Shown: piece after piece, positions 1-10,810 of the stretch
Position numbering within the stretch: position 1 is the first letter of the stretch
Layout of the letters: each line of letters starts with the position of its first letter
Assembly: GCF_900102815.1 (NCBI RefSeq)
Contig: NZ_FNGF01000005.1
Location: 310,001-374,000 of the forward strand
Direction: 5' to 3'
Length of the DNA: 64,000 nucleotides
Origin: Glycomyces sambucus
GTDB lineage: Bacteria; Actinomycetota; Actinomycetes; Mycobacteriales; Micromonosporaceae
Made by a program: the position numbers and the translations under genes
Notes under the pieces: generated by a model
Told to the model about the DNA's origin: nothing
The model's database searches: none
The model's input: the letters and a program-made list of their open reading frames with translations, nothing else

Positions 1-245
1 CCTACGCCGACCGCATGGACGACCTGTGGGGCTCCTACTACCGGATGGGCGGGATCTTCACCCACCTCATCGGCAAGCCCGCGGTCATGAAGCTGTGCAC
101 CGAGCACGGCCTGAAGCGTCCGGCGCTCATGCGCGTCGTATTGAAACTGCTCGCGAACCTCACCGACCGGCCCGGTCGGGACGCCGCCGACCGGATCGTC
201 AACGGCATGCGGTTCGTCACTCCGACTCTCGGAAGGAGGCTCTGA
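1..245 (+). CDS. Geranylgeranyl reductase family protein, C-terminal part
   Basis: Only the last 80 or so codons are present; the open frame runs in from the left edge (codons start at base 3) and stops at a TGA at 243-245. The visible tail includes the segment [11 protein letters not shown]. It resembles the C-terminus of FAD-dependent geranylgeranyl reductases that sit directly upstream of nuoA in many actinomycetes, where they partly saturate the isoprenoid side chain of menaquinone. The assignment rests mainly on this position 2 bp before nuoA and on recall of the family tail, because the FAD-binding N-terminus lies outside the window. The stop is followed at once by the nuoA start, so the two genes are probably co-transcribed. 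Confidence 0.6.
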   Translation, partial: YADRMDDLWGSYYRMGGIFTHLIGKPAVMKLCTEHGLKRPALMRVVLKLLANLTDRPGRDAADRIVNGMRFVTPTLGRRL

Positions 246-247
246 GG

Positions 248-607
248 ATGGAAGTCTACGTACCGGTCGTCATCATGCTCGCGATCGGCATCGGGTTCGG
301 CATCGTCTCGGCCGTCGGCTCGCGGATCGTCGGTCCGCGCCGCGAGAACCGCGCGAAGTACGACCCCTACGAGTGCGGCATCGAGCCCGCGCCCGCCACG
401 TCGGGCCCCACGAAGTTCCCGGTGAAGTTCTACCTCACCGCCATGCTGTTCATCGTCTTCGACATCGAGATCATCTTCCTCGTGCCGTGGGCGGTCCACC
501 ACGACGTGCTCGGGATCTTCGGGTTCTGGGCCGTGCTGATGTTCATCGCCGCGCTGTTCGTCGCCTACGCGTACGAGTGGCGCCGCGGCGGACTGGACTG
601 GGATTAG
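248..607 (+). CDS. nuoA: NADH-quinone oxidoreductase subunit A
   Basis: A 119-residue membrane subunit of respiratory complex I. It has three predicted membrane helices, near residues 4-24, 61-80 and 90-110. The conserved loop between helices 1 and 2 carries the family motif [11 protein letters not shown], whose Cys sits near the quinone site in known complexes. The ATG at 248 is preceded by a strong ribosome site (GGAAGGAGG, 231-239) lying inside the end of the upstream gene. A longer frame open from 26 is ignored because the family N-terminus starts here. It is the first of fourteen nuo genes that run to 15811 in the standard A-to-N order, so it is expected to be expressed as part of one long transcript. 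Confidence 0.97.
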   Translation: MEVYVPVVIMLAIGIGFGIVSAVGSRIVGPRRENRAKYDPYECGIEPAPATSGPTKFPVKFYLTAMLFIVFDIEIIFLVPWAVHHDVLGIFGFWAVLMFIAALFVAYAYEWRRGGLDWD

Positions 608-619
608 AGGCACCGAACC

Positions 620-1255
620 ATGGGTGTAGAAGAGAAGCTCCCGCAAGGCATCATCCTCACCACCGTCGAGGCGCTGGTGAACTGGACGCGCCGGGCCTCC
701 ATGTGGCCGGCCACGTTCGGGCTCGCCTGCTGCGCGATCGAGATGATGGCCACCGGCGCGGCCCGCTACGACACCGGCCGCTTCGGCATGGAGGTCTTCC
801 GGGCCTCCCCCCGCCAGGCCGACCTGATGATCGTGGCCGGGCGGGTGAGCCAGAAGATGGCGCCCGTCCTGCGCCAGATCTACGACCAGATGTCGGAACC
901 GAAGTGGGTCCTGTCGATGGGCGTGTGCGCCACCTCCGGCGGCATGTTCAACAACTACGCGATCGTGCAGGGCGTCGACCACGTCGTCCCCGTCGACATG
1001 TACCTCCCCGGGTGCCCGCCCCGGCCCGAGATGCTGCTCGACGCGATCCTCAAGCTCCACGAGAAGGTCCAGCACGAGCCGCTGGGCGAGAAGCGCAAGC
1101 AGGCGCTCGCCGACCTCCCCGAGCCGCTCATCAAGCCCGGTGCGATGCCCTCCTCCTACCGCTTCGACAAGCAGCGCAAGAAGGAGTGGACCGAGGCCGT
1201 CAAGGCCGGCACCGAGGAGCAGCTGCGCATCACCAAGGCGGTGGCGAAGCGATGA
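620..1255 (+). CDS. nuoB: NADH-quinone oxidoreductase subunit B
   Basis: A 211-residue peripheral-arm subunit that holds the terminal iron-sulfur cluster N2, which passes electrons to menaquinone. All four expected cysteine ligands are visible: the adjacent pair in [10 protein letters not shown] (residues 37-38), one in GVCATSGG (about 103) and one in PGCPPRPE (about 132). The protein has a C-terminal extension beyond the catalytic core, common in actinobacterial NuoB. The gene starts 12 bp after nuoA and its stop overlaps the nuoC start as ATGA, indicating translational coupling. A shorter paralogue with the same ligands lies at 25216-25746. Confidence 0.97.
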   Translation: MGVEEKLPQGIILTTVEALVNWTRRASMWPATFGLACCAIEMMATGAARYDTGRFGMEVFRASPRQADLMIVAGRVSQKMAPVLRQIYDQMSEPKWVLSMGVCATSGGMFNNYAIVQGVDHVVPVDMYLPGCPPRPEMLLDAILKLHEKVQHEPLGEKRKQALADLPEPLIKPGAMPSSYRFDKQRKKEWTEAVKAGTEEQLRITKAVAKR

Positions 1256-1950
1256 GCGACGAACACGGCACCGGCACCGGCGAGGACGTCCAGGGCGGCG
1301 TCCAGCCGGTCGGCATGCAGCGCAAGGGCCTCTTCGGCGCCGCCGACTCCGGCGACACCTCCGGGTTCGGCGGCCTCGTGCAGGCGACGCCCCTGGGGGC
1401 CGAGGTCGTCTCCACGGCCGAACCGCTCGGCGGGTACTTCGACGAGATCCTCGCGGCACTGCGCGAACTGCTCGGCGAGGACGTGGTCCGCGCGGTCGTC
1501 GTCGACCGCGGCGAGCTGACGGTCTACATCGCGCCCGACCGCACCGAGGACGTGTGCCGGGTCATGCGCGACGACGAGAGCCTGCGCTTCGAGCTGTGCA
1601 ACTCCGTGTCCGGAGTGGACTACCCGGACCGGCGCAACCGGCTCCACGTGGTCTACCACCTGACCTCCATGACCTACCGGCGCCGGGTCCGCCTGGAGAC
1701 CGCGGTGGGCCTGGACAACCCGGTCGTCCACTCGGTCACCTCGGTCTACCCGACCGCCGACTGGCAGGAGCGCGAGACCTGGGACATGTTCGGCGTGGTC
1801 TTCGAGGGCCACCCGCACCTGACCCGCATCCTCATGCCCGACGACTGGGAGGGCCACCCCCAGCGCAAGGACTACCCGCTCGGCGGCATCGCGGTCGAGT
1901 ACAAGGGCGCCCACATCCCGCCCCCGGACGAGCGGAGGTCGTACAAGTGA
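1252..1950 (+). CDS. nuoC: NADH-quinone oxidoreductase subunit C
   Basis: A 232-residue peripheral subunit of complex I (30-kDa subunit family). The family signature is seen as [19 protein letters not shown], followed by [20 protein letters not shown]. The first 45 or so residues are a low-complexity extension rich in Gly, Thr and Asp before the conserved domain. The ATG overlaps the nuoB stop. The last ten codons, encoding [10 protein letters not shown] and a stop, are repeated 92 bp downstream just before nuoD, so the usual direct overlap of nuoC with nuoD has been opened here by a 92-bp insertion or duplication. Confidence 0.96.
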   Translation: MSDEHGTGTGEDVQGGVQPVGMQRKGLFGAADSGDTSGFGGLVQATPLGAEVVSTAEPLGGYFDEILAALRELLGEDVVRAVVVDRGELTVYIAPDRTEDVCRVMRDDESLRFELCNSVSGVDYPDRRNRLHVVYHLTSMTYRRRVRLETAVGLDNPVVHSVTSVYPTADWQERETWDMFGVVFEGHPHLTRILMPDDWEGHPQRKDYPLGGIAVEYKGAHIPPPDERRSYK

Positions 1951-2042
1951 CCCGGACGCAGCCATGGGGGGTGCGGGGTGGCGGAGCCCCCCGCGAAGAG
2001 AAGCAGAGCCCGCCGCCGGACGAGCGCAGGAGCTACAAGTGA
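1918..2042 (+). repeat. Direct repeat of the nuoC 3' end around a GC hairpin
   Basis: Two 33-bp copies, 1918-1950 and 2010-2042, both read [14 protein letters not shown]. They match at 28 of 33 bases, and all three differing codons are synonymous (CCC/CCG, CGG/CGC, TCG/AGC). Between them lies a GC-rich inverted repeat: GGGGGG at 1966-1971 can pair with CCCCCC at 1987-1992, or GCGGGG at 1973-1978 with CCCCGC at 1989-1994. The second copy supplies the ribosome site and GTG start of nuoD. The layout resembles insertion of a palindromic element with duplication of the target. Confidence 0.85.
1947..2042 (+). CDS. Small ORF bridging nuoC and nuoD (31 codons)
   Basis: A GTG overlapping the nuoC stop (GTGA at 1947-1950) opens a 31-codon frame that ends with the same [10 protein letters not shown] as nuoC and whose own stop overlaps the nuoD GTG (2039-2042). 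It could keep ribosomes moving from nuoC to nuoD after the insertion described at 1918-2042. The frame passes through the GC hairpin. I see no domain. Whether it is translated is unknown; the intact frame and double overlap are the only evidence. Confidence 0.35.
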   Translation: MTRTQPWGVRGGGAPREEKQSPPPDERRSYK

Positions 2043-3373
2043 CCACCACCGAGCACGGCAGCGACGCCTACGCCGCCGAACGCGACACCACCGAAGGCCG
2101 CGTCTACACCGTCACCGGAGGCGACTGGGACGAGCTCGTCGCCTCGGTCGACCCCGTCAGCGAAGAGCGGCTCATCGTCAACCTCGGCCCGCAGCACCCG
2201 TCCACGCACGGCGTGCTCCGGCTCGTGTGCGAGCTCGAAGGGGAGACCGTCCGCTCGGTCCGCCCCATCGTCGGCTACCTGCACACCGGCATCGAGAAGA
2301 ACATGGAGTACCGGACCTGGGTCCAGGGCACCACGTTCGTCACCCGCGCCGACTACCTCGCGCCGATCTTCAACGAGACCGCGTACTGCCTCGCCGTCGA
2401 GAAGCTCCTCGGCATCGAGGTGCCGGGGCGCGCCGACGTCATCCGCGTCATCATGATGGAGCTCAACCGCATCAGCTCCCACCTGGTGGCCCTGGCGACC
2501 ACCGGCATGGAGCTGGGCGCGCTCTCGATGATGATCTACGGCTTCCGCGACCGCGAGTACATCCTCGACATCTTCGAGGCCGTGTGCGGCCTGCGCATGA
2601 ACATGGCGTACGTCCGCCCCGGCGGCGTCGCCCAGGACCTCCCGCCCGGCGGGATCGAGAAGATCCGCGAGTTCACCGAGTACATGCCCAAGGGCCTCGC
2701 CGACTACGAGGGCCTGCTCACCGGCAACGCCATCTGGCAGGAGCGCACCCAGGGCGTCGGCTACCTCGACGTCTCCGGCTGCCTCGCCCTCGGCGTCACC
2801 GGCCCCGTCCTGCGCTCGGCCGGGCTCCCCTGGGACCTGCGCAAGACCATGCCCTACTGCGGCTACGACGAGTACGACTTCGAGGTCCCCACCCACAACG
2901 GCGCCGACGCCTGGGCCCGGTACCTCGTCCGCCTCGACGAGATCCGCGAGAGCCTCAAGATCATCCGGCAGGGCCTCGACAGGCTCGAACCCGGACCGGT
3001 CATGGTCGAGGACAAGAAGATCGCCTGGCCCGCCCAGCTCGCCCTCGGCGGCGACGGCATGGGCAACAGCCTCAACCACATCCGGCACATCATGAGCCAG
3101 TCGATGGAGGCGCTGATCCACCACTTCAAGCTCGTCACCGAGGGCTTCCGGGTCCCGGCCGGGCAGGTGTACGCCGCCGTCGAGGCGCCCCGCGGCGAGC
3201 TCGGGATCCACGCCGTCTCCGACGGCGGCACCCGGCCGTTCCGCATCCACATGCGAGAGCCCTCCTTCGTCAACCTCCAGGCCATCCCGGCGCTCGCCGA
3301 GGGCGGCCTGCTCGCTGACGTCATCGCCGGCGGGGCCTCGCTCGACCCGGTCATGGGAGGTTGCGACAGGTGA
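2039..3373 (+). CDS. nuoD: NADH-quinone oxidoreductase subunit D
   Basis: A 444-residue peripheral subunit of the 49-kDa family, which with NuoB forms the quinone-reduction site. Family motifs visible include [15 protein letters not shown], then [14 protein letters not shown], and the C-terminal [13 protein letters not shown]. The GTG at 2039 is chosen because it follows an AGGAG ribosome site about eight bases upstream and overlaps the preceding small frame as GTGA. The frame stays open to 1964, but that extra part encodes the inserted palindromic sequence and is not family-like. The stop overlaps the nuoE start. Confidence 0.95.
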   Translation: MTTTEHGSDAYAAERDTTEGRVYTVTGGDWDELVASVDPVSEERLIVNLGPQHPSTHGVLRLVCELEGETVRSVRPIVGYLHTGIEKNMEYRTWVQGTTFVTRADYLAPIFNETAYCLAVEKLLGIEVPGRADVIRVIMMELNRISSHLVALATTGMELGALSMMIYGFRDREYILDIFEAVCGLRMNMAYVRPGGVAQDLPPGGIEKIREFTEYMPKGLADYEGLLTGNAIWQERTQGVGYLDVSGCLALGVTGPVLRSAGLPWDLRKTMPYCGYDEYDFEVPTHNGADAWARYLVRLDEIRESLKIIRQGLDRLEPGPVMVEDKKIAWPAQLALGGDGMGNSLNHIRHIMSQSMEALIHHFKLVTEGFRVPAGQVYAAVEAPRGELGIHAVSDGGTRPFRIHMREPSFVNLQAIPALAEGGLLADVIAGGASLDPVMGGCDR

Positions 3374-4068
3374 ACTACCCGGAGAAGATCCGCGAGCAGG
3401 CCGAGGCCATCCTCGTCCGCTACCCCGAGGGCCGCGAGCGCTCGGCGCTCCTGCCGCTCCTGCACCTCGTGCAGTCGCACGACGGCTACGTCTCCGAGGA
3501 CGGCATCGCGTTCTGCGCCGACGTCCTCGGCATCACCAAGGCCCAGGTGCAGGCGGTCTCGACCTTCTACACCATGTACAAGCGCGAACCGGCCGGCGAC
3601 TGGCTCGTCTCGGTGTGCACCAACACCCTCTGCCAGGCCAAGGGCGGGCAGAAGGTCTTCGACGCGCTCAGCGACGAACTCGACGTCGGCCACGACCAGA
3701 CCACCGTCGACGGCAAGATCACGCTCGAGCACGCCGAATGCCTCGCCGCGTGCGACTACGCGCCCGTCGTCACCGTCAACTACGAGTTCTACGACGACAT
3801 GGACGAGGCCAAGTCCCTCGAACTGGTCCGCGAACTCAAGGAGGGCCGCCGCCCGGTCCCCAGCCGCGGCGCCCCGCTGTGCACCCTCCGCGAGATCTCC
3901 GTGCAGCTCGCCGGATTCGAGGAGGAGCGCACCGCCGGACTCGAGGGCACCGCCCAGGGCGACGCCACGCTCGCCGGGGCCCGCCTCGCCGCCGAGGCCG
4001 GCATCGCCGCCCCCGCGTACGACCCGGACGCCCCCCTGCTGACCAAGGAACCCGAGGAAGCGAAGTGA
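3370..4068 (+). CDS. nuoE: NADH-quinone oxidoreductase subunit E
   Basis: A 232-residue subunit of the NADH-oxidising module carrying a thioredoxin-fold [2Fe-2S] centre. The ligands lie in [12 protein letters not shown] and [11 protein letters not shown]. The C-terminal 60 or so residues are an extension rich in Ala and Gly beyond the bacterial core. The GTG at 3370 follows GGGAGG (3355-3360) at nine bases and overlaps the nuoD stop as GTGA. The frame also opens at a TTG three codons earlier, which is less likely. The stop overlaps the nuoF GTG. Confidence 0.95.
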   Translation: MNYPEKIREQAEAILVRYPEGRERSALLPLLHLVQSHDGYVSEDGIAFCADVLGITKAQVQAVSTFYTMYKREPAGDWLVSVCTNTLCQAKGGQKVFDALSDELDVGHDQTTVDGKITLEHAECLAACDYAPVVTVNYEFYDDMDEAKSLELVRELKEGRRPVPSRGAPLCTLREISVQLAGFEEERTAGLEGTAQGDATLAGARLAAEAGIAAPAYDPDAPLLTKEPEEAK

Positions 4069-5411
4069 GCGTAACCGTGCCCGGTCCCCGGCGTCCCCGC
4101 GAAGCCGTCCTCGACAAGCTCAAGCCCGTCGTCACCAAGCGCTGGCTCTCGCCCGGCGCCTGGCGCCTCGACGTCTACGAGCAGCTCGACGGCTACAAGG
4201 CGCTCCGCAAGGCCCTCCAGTACTCCGAGGGCGACCTCATTACCTTCATGAAGGACTCCGGGCACCGCGGCCGCGGCGGCGCCGGGTTCCCCGTCGGCAT
4301 GAAGTGGCAGTTCGTGCCCGACGACGGCCAGGACCACTACCTGGTCGTCAACGCCGACGAAGGCGAGCCGGGCACCTGCAAGGACCTGCCGCTCATGATG
4401 AACGACCCGCACTCGCTCATCGAGGGCATCGTCATCGCCTCCTACGCCATCAAGGCGTCCCGCGCGTTCGTGTACGTCCGCGGCGAGGCCGTCCACGCCG
4501 CCCGCCGCCTGCGCAACGCCGTCCGCGAAGCGCGCGAGGCCGGGTACCTCGGCACCGACATCCTCGGCTCCGGGTTCGACCTCGAAGTGGTCATCCACTC
4601 CGGCGCCGGCGCCTACATCTGCGGCGAGGAGACCGCCCTCCTCGACTCCCTGGAGGGCAAGCGCGGCCAGCCGCGCCTGCGCCCGCCCTTCCCCGCCACG
4701 CACGGGCTCTACAACAAGCCGACCTGCATCAACAACGTCGGCTCCATCGCCGCCGTCCCGCACATCGTGCTCGGCGGCGCCCAGTGGTGGAAGGACCTCG
4801 GCTCCGAGAACGCCGCGGGCACGATGATCTACTCGCTGTCGGGCCGCGTCAAGCGCCCCGGCCAGTACGAGTGCTCCCTGGGCACCACGCTCCGCGAGCT
4901 CATCGAACTCGCCGGCGGCATGGAGGACGGGCACGAGCTGCGGTACTTCACCCCCGGCGGGTCCTCGACCCCCATGCTCTCGGCCGACTCCGCCGACGTC
5001 CCGCTCGACTTCGACAACGTCGCCAAGGCCGGGTCCATCCTCGGCACCACCGCGGTCATGATCTTCTCCGACCAGGACTGCCCGGTGGTCTCGTGCTGGC
5101 GCTGGCTGAAGTTCTACCAGCACGAGTCCTGCGGCAAGTGCACCCCGTGCCGCGAGGGCAACTACTGGATGGTCCGCGTCTACGAGCGGATCCTCTCCGG
5201 CCGCGGCGAGATCTCGGACCTCAAGCTCCTGGAGAGCGCCTGCAAGAACCTCCTGGGCCGCTCCTTCTGCGGCCTCGGCGACGGCGCCACCTCGTGCGTC
5301 ACCTCGTCGCTGAAGTTCTTCCGGCAGGACTACCTCGACTACATCGAGGGCAACAAGCAGCCCCTCTTCACGGCGCCGTCGCACGACGGCGCGAAGATCG
5401 GAGCCCACTAG
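4065..5411 (+). CDS. nuoF: NADH-quinone oxidoreductase subunit F
   Basis: A 448-residue subunit that binds NADH and FMN and carries a [4Fe-4S] cluster; it is the electron entry point of complex I. The glycine-rich flavin/NADH segment [14 protein letters not shown], the second nucleotide motif around [15 protein letters not shown], and the cluster motif [16 protein letters not shown] are all present, with a fourth Cys in FCGLGDGA. The length is typical. The GTG at 4065 overlaps the nuoE stop as GTGA, with a GAGGAAG ribosome site ahead. Confidence 0.97.
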   Translation: MSVTVPGPRRPREAVLDKLKPVVTKRWLSPGAWRLDVYEQLDGYKALRKALQYSEGDLITFMKDSGHRGRGGAGFPVGMKWQFVPDDGQDHYLVVNADEGEPGTCKDLPLMMNDPHSLIEGIVIASYAIKASRAFVYVRGEAVHAARRLRNAVREAREAGYLGTDILGSGFDLEVVIHSGAGAYICGEETALLDSLEGKRGQPRLRPPFPATHGLYNKPTCINNVGSIAAVPHIVLGGAQWWKDLGSENAAGTMIYSLSGRVKRPGQYECSLGTTLRELIELAGGMEDGHELRYFTPGGSSTPMLSADSADVPLDFDNVAKAGSILGTTAVMIFSDQDCPVVSCWRWLKFYQHESCGKCTPCREGNYWMVRVYERILSGRGEISDLKLLESACKNLLGRSFCGLGDGATSCVTSSLKFFRQDYLDYIEGNKQPLFTAPSHDGAKIGAH

Positions 5412-5413
5412 AC

Positions 5414-7867
5414 ATGACCGATCAAGTCACGTTCACCATCGACGGCGTCGAGGTCACGGTCCCCAAGGGCACCTTGATCATCCGGGCCGCCGAGCAGCTC
5501 GGCATCGAGATCCCCCGGTTCTGCGACCACCCGCTGCTCGAACCCGTCGGCGCCTGCCGCCAGTGCCTCGTGGACGTCACCGACATGGGCAACGGCCGCG
5601 GCATGCCCAAGCCCGCGGCCTCCTGCACGACCACCGCCATGGAGGGCATGGTCGTCAAGACCCAGCACTCCAGCGAGGTCGCCAAGGAGGCCCAGGAGGG
5701 GATCATGGAGTTCCTCCTGATCAACCACCCCCTGGACTGCCCCGTCTGCGACAAGGGCGGCGAATGCCCCCTCCAGAACCAGGCGATGAGCACCGGCCGC
5801 ACCGAGACCCGCATGGAGGCCAAGGACAAGCGCCACTACAAGAAGGCGCTCCCGATCTCCTCCCAGGTCCTCCTCGACCGCGAGCGCTGCGTCCTGTGCG
5901 CGCGGTGCACCCGCTTCTCCGACCAGGTCGCCGGCGACCCCTTCATCGAACTCATGGAGCGGTCCGCCCTCGAACAGGTCGGCGTCTACGAGGACGAGCC
6001 GTTCGAGTCCTACTTCTCGGGCAACACCGTCCAGATCTGCCCGGTCGGCGCCCTCACCGGCTCCCAGTACCGGTTCCGCTCCCGGCCGTTCGACCTCGTC
6101 TCCAGCCCCAGCGTGTGCGAGCACTGCTCCGCCGGGTGCTCGCAGCGCTCGGACCACCGCCGCGGCAAGGTCCTGCGCCGCCTCGCCGGCGACGACCCCG
6201 CCGTCAACGAGGAGTGGAACTGCGACAAGGGCCGCTGGGCGATGTCCTACGTCGACGCGGCCGACCGCATCACCAAGCCGCTCGTGCGCGAGCCCGACGG
6301 GTCCCTGCGCGAGGCGTCCTGGCCCGAGGCCCTGCGCCGCGCCGCCGCCGGACTCGGCAGCGCCGGCGAGAACGCCTCCGGGCGCGTCGGGGTCCTCACC
6401 GGCGGCCGGCTCACCGTCGAGGACGCCTACGCGTACGCCAAGTTCGCGCGGATCGCCCTCGCCACCAACGACATCGACTTCCGCTCCCGGCCGCACTCCA
6501 CCGAGGAGTCCGAGTTCCTCGCCCACGCCGTCGCCGGGGTCTACCCCTCCAGCGGCGCCGTCACCTACGAGGACCTCGAGAACGCGCCCGTCGTCGTCGC
6601 CGTCGGGCTCGAGGTCGAAGAGGAATGCCCGATCGCGTTCCTGCGCCTGCGCAAGGCCGTCCGCGCCAAGGGCCAGCGCGTCCACGTCGTCGCGCCCTTC
6701 GCGACCCGCGGCACCCGCAAGCTCAATGCCAACCTCATCGAGTCCCTGCCCGGGGAAGAGGCCGAACTGCTCGACGGCTGGACGCGCGGCGGCTACGTCC
6801 GCGACGCCCTCGCCGAGTCCGGCGCGGTCATCCTCCTGGGCGAGCGGCTCGCCACCGTCGAAGGCGCCTTCTCCGCGGCGGTGCGGCTCGCCCGCGCCAC
6901 CGGGGCCCGCCTCGCCTGGGTCCCGCGCCGCGCCGGCGACCGGGGCGCGGTCGAGGCCGGGTGCCTGCCCGGCCTCCTGCCCGGCGGCGGCCTCGCCTCC
7001 TACGCGGCCGACCGCGACCAGCTCGCCGAGTACTGGGGCGTCGAGTCCCTGCCCGGCGCGGACGGGCGCGGCGCCTGGCAGATCCTCCAGGCCGCCGCGG
7101 ACGGCGAGATCGACGGCCTCCTGGTCGGCGGCGTCGACCCGTACGACTTCGCGGACGCGCCCGCCGTCGAGGCCGCCCTGTACGCGGCCCGCTTCGTGGT
7201 CTCCCTGGAGATCCGGCACTCGGCGGTCACCCGCGTCGCGGACGTGATCCTCCCGGTCGCGCCCGTCACCGGCAAGGCCGGGGCGTACTTCGACTGGGAG
7301 GGGCGCCTGCGCACCTTCGACACCGTCGTCGAGTCCGACCTCATGAGCGACCACGCGGTGCTCGACGCGCTCGCGGACGTCATGGGCGTCAAGCTCGGCC
7401 TGGCCGACACGCGGACCGTGCGCGCCGAGCTCGCCGGCCTGCCCGACCCGATCACCCGCCAGCCCGCCCCCGACTGGGCCGCCGACAAGCCGGCGCGCTC
7501 GCACGAGGACGGCAAGGCGGTGCTCGCGACCTGGCGCCAGCTGCTCGACGGCGGCTCGCTCCAGGAGAACAACCCGCACCTCGCCGGCTGCGCGCCCGAC
7601 CCGGTGGTGCGCCTGAGCGCCGCCACCGCGAAGGCCATCGGCGCGGCCGAGGGCACGGGCGTGACGGTCTCGACCTCCATCGGCGGCATCACGCTGCCGC
7701 TGGCGGTCACCGACATGCCCGACGGCACGGTCTGGCTGCCGCAGAACGCACCCGGTCGCGGGATCTACCGGCACCTGGGCGCGGGCTCGGGCGACGTGGT
7801 CCAGATCCGCGCCTACCCGAACGCGCCCCGGCCCGCCGGGGAGACCGTAGAGGCGGTGGAAGCATGA
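5414..7867 (+). CDS. nuoG: NADH-quinone oxidoreductase subunit G
   Basis: An 817-residue iron-sulfur subunit of the NADH module. The N-terminus is a ferredoxin-like [2Fe-2S] domain (Cys near 37, 48, 51 and 71). A second region holds [19 protein letters not shown] (about 105-123), then CVLCARC with a distal Cys near 209. Cysteines near 235, 238, 242 and 270 match the extra N7 cluster found in some bacteria. The rest is a molybdopterin-oxidoreductase-like domain that binds no cofactor in complex I. The ATG at 5414 is two bases after the nuoF stop, and the stop overlaps the nuoH start as ATGA. Confidence 0.96.
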   Translation: MTDQVTFTIDGVEVTVPKGTLIIRAAEQLGIEIPRFCDHPLLEPVGACRQCLVDVTDMGNGRGMPKPAASCTTTAMEGMVVKTQHSSEVAKEAQEGIMEFLLINHPLDCPVCDKGGECPLQNQAMSTGRTETRMEAKDKRHYKKALPISSQVLLDRERCVLCARCTRFSDQVAGDPFIELMERSALEQVGVYEDEPFESYFSGNTVQICPVGALTGSQYRFRSRPFDLVSSPSVCEHCSAGCSQRSDHRRGKVLRRLAGDDPAVNEEWNCDKGRWAMSYVDAADRITKPLVREPDGSLREASWPEALRRAAAGLGSAGENASGRVGVLTGGRLTVEDAYAYAKFARIALATNDIDFRSRPHSTEESEFLAHAVAGVYPSSGAVTYEDLENAPVVVAVGLEVEEECPIAFLRLRKAVRAKGQRVHVVAPFATRGTRKLNANLIESLPGEEAELLDGWTRGGYVRDALAESGAVILLGERLATVEGAFSAAVRLARATGARLAWVPRRAGDRGAVEAGCLPGLLPGGGLASYAADRDQLAEYWGVESLPGADGRGAWQILQAAADGEIDGLLVGGVDPYDFADAPAVEAALYAARFVVSLEIRHSAVTRVADVILPVAPVTGKAGAYFDWEGRLRTFDTVVESDLMSDHAVLDALADVMGVKLGLADTRTVRAELAGLPDPITRQPAPDWAADKPARSHEDGKAVLATWRQLLDGGSLQENNPHLAGCAPDPVVRLSAATAKAIGAAEGTGVTVSTSIGGITLPLAVTDMPDGTVWLPQNAPGRGIYRHLGAGSGDVVQIRAYPNAPRPAGETVEAVEA

Positions 7868-9144
7868 ACGACCCGATCTGGCTGATGCTCGTCAAGGGCG
7901 TCCTGGTCTTCGTGATCCTGATCCTGCTGGTGATCTTCACGATCTGGTACGAGCGCCGCGTCGTCGCGATCATGCAGGTGCGGCCGGGCCCGAACCGGAA
8001 CGGGCCCTTCGGCCTGCTCCAGTCGCTCGCGGACGCGCTCAAGCTGGCGCTCAAAGAGGACATCATGCCGCGCACCGCGGACAAGGTGGTCTTCATCATG
8101 GCGCCGATGATCGCGGTCATGTGCGCGTTCACCGCGTTCTCGGTGATCCCGATGGGCCCCGAGGTGTCGATGTTCGGCGTCGAGACCGCCTTGCAGCTCA
8201 CCGACTTCGAGGTGAGCGTCCTGGTGATCCTCGCGTGCTCGGCGCTCGGGGTGTACGGGATCGTGCTGGCGGGCTGGGCGTCGGGTTCGACCTACTCGCT
8301 GCTGGGGTCGCTGCGCGCCGCCGCGCAGGTGATCTCGTACGAGATCGCGCTGGGCCTGGCGGTCCTCGCCGTGTTCTTCCAGTCCAAGCTCATGTCCACG
8401 GGCGCGATCGTCGACGCGCAGGCCGAGGGCCTGCCGCTGTCGATCGGCGGCACCGAGATCACGCTGCCGGGCTGGTACTTCATCGTGCTCGCCCCGAGCT
8501 TCGTGATCTTCGTGATCTCGATGGTCGGCGAGACCAACCGCGCCCCCTTCGACCTGCCCGAGGCCGAGTCGGAGCTGGTGGCCGGGTTCGCGACCGAGTA
8601 CTCGAGCCTGAAGTACGCGTCGTTCTTCCTCGCCGAGTACGTCAACATGATCACCATGTCGGCCCTGGCCGTGACGCTGTTCCTCGGCGGCTGGGCCGCG
8701 CCGTTCCCGGACTCGTGGTGGCCCGCCGCCAACGAGGGCTACCTGCCGCTGGTGTGGTTCTTCGGGAAGGTCCTGGCGTTCCTGTTCCTGTTCGTGTGGC
8801 TGCGCGGCACGCTCCCGCGCCTGCGCTACGACCAGTTCATGAACCTGGGCTGGAAGGTCCTCGTCCCGGTCTCCCTGGTGTGGCTCATGGTCCTGGCGGC
8901 CATGAACATCGGCCTGGACTCGGGCAACGAGCTGCCGACGCGCATCGCGTTCGCCGGCGGCGCCGCGATCGCGGTCATGGCGCTGATCTTCTTCTGGCCC
9001 AGCCGCAAGCAGTACGAGGAGCCCGCCGAGCCCGACGCGGGCCTGGGCGGGTTCCCCGTCCCGCCGATGGACCTCGCCGTCCCGCCGAACCCGCGCTCGC
9101 TCAAGCGGCTCGAACCGGCGAACACTTCCAAGGAGGAGGAGTAA
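7864..9144 (+). CDS. nuoH: NADH-quinone oxidoreductase subunit H
   Basis: A 426-residue membrane subunit that joins the peripheral and membrane arms and lines the quinone tunnel. About eight or nine hydrophobic helices are visible. The conserved stretches [20 protein letters not shown] and the quinone-site loop [20 protein letters not shown] with its glutamates are intact. The C-terminus carries a soluble tail of about 60 residues ending in Glu. A shorter paralogue (317 residues) is encoded at 26344. The start overlaps nuoG as ATGA, and the stop shares one base with the nuoI ATG. Confidence 0.97.
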   Translation: MNDPIWLMLVKGVLVFVILILLVIFTIWYERRVVAIMQVRPGPNRNGPFGLLQSLADALKLALKEDIMPRTADKVVFIMAPMIAVMCAFTAFSVIPMGPEVSMFGVETALQLTDFEVSVLVILACSALGVYGIVLAGWASGSTYSLLGSLRAAAQVISYEIALGLAVLAVFFQSKLMSTGAIVDAQAEGLPLSIGGTEITLPGWYFIVLAPSFVIFVISMVGETNRAPFDLPEAESELVAGFATEYSSLKYASFFLAEYVNMITMSALAVTLFLGGWAAPFPDSWWPAANEGYLPLVWFFGKVLAFLFLFVWLRGTLPRLRYDQFMNLGWKVLVPVSLVWLMVLAAMNIGLDSGNELPTRIAFAGGAAIAVMALIFFWPSRKQYEEPAEPDAGLGGFPVPPMDLAVPPNPRSLKRLEPANTSKEEE

Positions 9145-9710
9145 TGTCCGGTTTCGCCAAAGGCTTCGGCGTCACCTTCTCGCACATGTTCCGGCCGAAG
9201 GTCACCGTCGAGTACCCGGAGAAGCCCTCGAAGCTCGAACCGCGCTTCCACGGCCGCCACGTGCTCAACCGGCACCCCGACGGGCTCGAGAAGTGCATCG
9301 GCTGCGAGCTGTGCGCGTGGGCCTGCCCGGCCGACGCGATCTACGTCGAGGGCGCCGAGAACACCGAGGCCGAGCGGTTCTCGCCCGGTGAGCGGTACGC
9401 CGCGACCTACCAGATCAACTACGCGCGCTGCATCTTCTGCGGCCTGTGCATCGAAGCCTGCCCGACCCGGTCGCTCACCATGAGCAACGAGTACGAGCTG
9501 GCCCGCGACGACCGCCGCGACCTCATCTTCACCAAGGAGGAGCTGCTCGCGCCCCTCCTGGAGGGCATGGAGCAGCCGCCGCACCCGATGCGCCTGGGCG
9601 ACAGCGAGAAGGCCTACTACGAGTCGGGCCCGGTCAACCCGGGCGCGAGCGAGGGCGCCGAGTTCTCGCTCACCGAGATGCTCGCGCACAAGAACGGGGG
9701 ACGGCAGTGA
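9144..9710 (+). CDS. nuoI: NADH-quinone oxidoreductase subunit I
   Basis: A 188-residue 8Fe ferredoxin-type subunit that passes electrons from the NuoG clusters to N2 on NuoB. Two complete [4Fe-4S] motifs are present: [12 protein letters not shown] and [13 protein letters not shown] strong ribosome site (AAGGAGGAGG) precedes the ATG, which overlaps the nuoH stop as TAATG. The C-terminus ends in a hydrophilic tail of about 60 residues. The second nuo set further right has no counterpart of this subunit. Confidence 0.97.
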   Translation: MSGFAKGFGVTFSHMFRPKVTVEYPEKPSKLEPRFHGRHVLNRHPDGLEKCIGCELCAWACPADAIYVEGAENTEAERFSPGERYAATYQINYARCIFCGLCIEACPTRSLTMSNEYELARDDRRDLIFTKEELLAPLLEGMEQPPHPMRLGDSEKAYYESGPVNPGASEGAEFSLTEMLAHKNGGRQ

Positions 9711-10504
9711 TCGACCTCGCCCACGCCGCGCAGCTCGCCCAGGGCGCGGACCTGGCCCAGTCCGGCTCCGCCGGGGAGGCCGTCTTCTTCTGGATCCTCG
9801 CGCCGGTCGCGCTGGCTGGGGCCCTCGGCCTCGTCCTCGCCCGGCAGGCGATCCACGCGGCCCTGTCGCTGGCGCTCACCATGATGTGCCTGGCGGTCTT
9901 CTACATCATGCAGCACGCCCCGTTCCTCGGGTTCGTGCAGATCATGGTGTACACCGGCGCGATCATGATGCTGTTCCTGTTCGTGCTCATGCTGTTCGGA
10001 CGCGACTCGAAGGACTCGATGTTCGAGACCCTCAGGGGCCAGCGGCTCCTGGCGGTGCTCCTGGGGGTCGGCATGGCCGCGCTCCTGTCCTCGGGGCTCG
10101 CCCGGGCCGTCTCCGGCCTGGTCGTCGTCGAGCCCGCCGCGCCGGCGGGCCAGGGGAACGTCGAGCAGATCGCCGAGGCCCTGTTCTCGACCTACCTGTT
10201 CCCGTTCGAGATCGTCTCCGGCGTCCTCACCGTCGCCGCGGTCGGCGCCCTCATGTTCGCGCACGTCGCCAAGAAGGGCGGCCACCGCGGGCAGAAGGAG
10301 CACAGCCGCGAGCGGTTCGCGCCCGGCGTGTACCCCGGCCCCAGGCCCGGGCCCGGCGTGTTCGCCACCTCCGACTCGACCGCGACGCCCGCGCTGCGGC
10401 CCGACGGCTCCATCGAGCCCGCGTCGCTGTCGGAGTACGTCCCGCCGCGCCAGCTCACCCCCGCTGAGGCGGCCCCGAAGCACACGGAAGGGCGGGACTC
10501 GTGA
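9707..10504 (+). CDS. nuoJ: NADH-quinone oxidoreductase subunit J
   Basis: A 265-residue membrane subunit (ND6 family). After a short soluble lead of about 20 residues come five hydrophobic helices, the third containing the family pi-bulge region around [16 protein letters not shown]. The last 80 residues are a soluble extension rich in Pro, Arg and Gly, typical of actinobacterial NuoJ. The GTG at 9707 overlaps the nuoI stop as GTGA and follows a purine-rich ribosome site (GGGGGACGG). Confidence 0.94.
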   Translation: MIDLAHAAQLAQGADLAQSGSAGEAVFFWILAPVALAGALGLVLARQAIHAALSLALTMMCLAVFYIMQHAPFLGFVQIMVYTGAIMMLFLFVLMLFGRDSKDSMFETLRGQRLLAVLLGVGMAALLSSGLARAVSGLVVVEPAAPAGQGNVEQIAEALFSTYLFPFEIVSGVLTVAAVGALMFAHVAKKGGHRGQKEHSRERFAPGVYPGPRPGPGVFATSDSTATPALRPDGSIEPASLSEYVPPRQLTPAEAAPKHTEGRDS

Positions 10505-10800
10505 ATCCCGAGTACTACCTGATCCTCGCCGCGGCCCTGTTCTGCATCGGCGCGGTCGGCGTGCTGGTGCGGCGCAACTCGATCGTCGTGTTCATGTGCG
10601 TGGAGCTCATGCTCAACGCCGGGAACCTGACGCTCGTGACGTTCGCGCGGACCACCGGCACGATCGACGGGCAGGTGATGGCGTTCTTCGTCATGGCCGT
10701 CGCCGCGGCCGAGGTCGTGGTGGGCCTGGCGATCATCATGGCGATCTACCGGTCCCGGCGCTCCGCCTCCGTCGACGACGCCAACCTCCTGAAAGCCTAG
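10501..10800 (+). CDS. nuoK: NADH-quinone oxidoreductase subunit K
   Basis: A 99-residue membrane subunit (ND4L family) with three helices, part of the proton path of complex I. The family features [15 protein letters not shown] and the conserved second-helix and third-helix glutamates (in CVELML and AAAEVVVG) are visible. The GTG overlaps the nuoJ stop as GTGA. Confidence 0.96.
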   Translation: MNPEYYLILAAALFCIGAVGVLVRRNSIVVFMCVELMLNAGNLTLVTFARTTGTIDGQVMAFFVMAVAAAEVVVGLAIIMAIYRSRRSASVDDANLLKA

Positions 10801-10810
10801 AGGGGACACT

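Noticed and set aside
4304..5411. Open frame overlapping nuoF in another phase
   Set aside because: Its translation is Arg/Pro/Gly-rich without motifs. The same frame becomes the true nuoG only from 5414.
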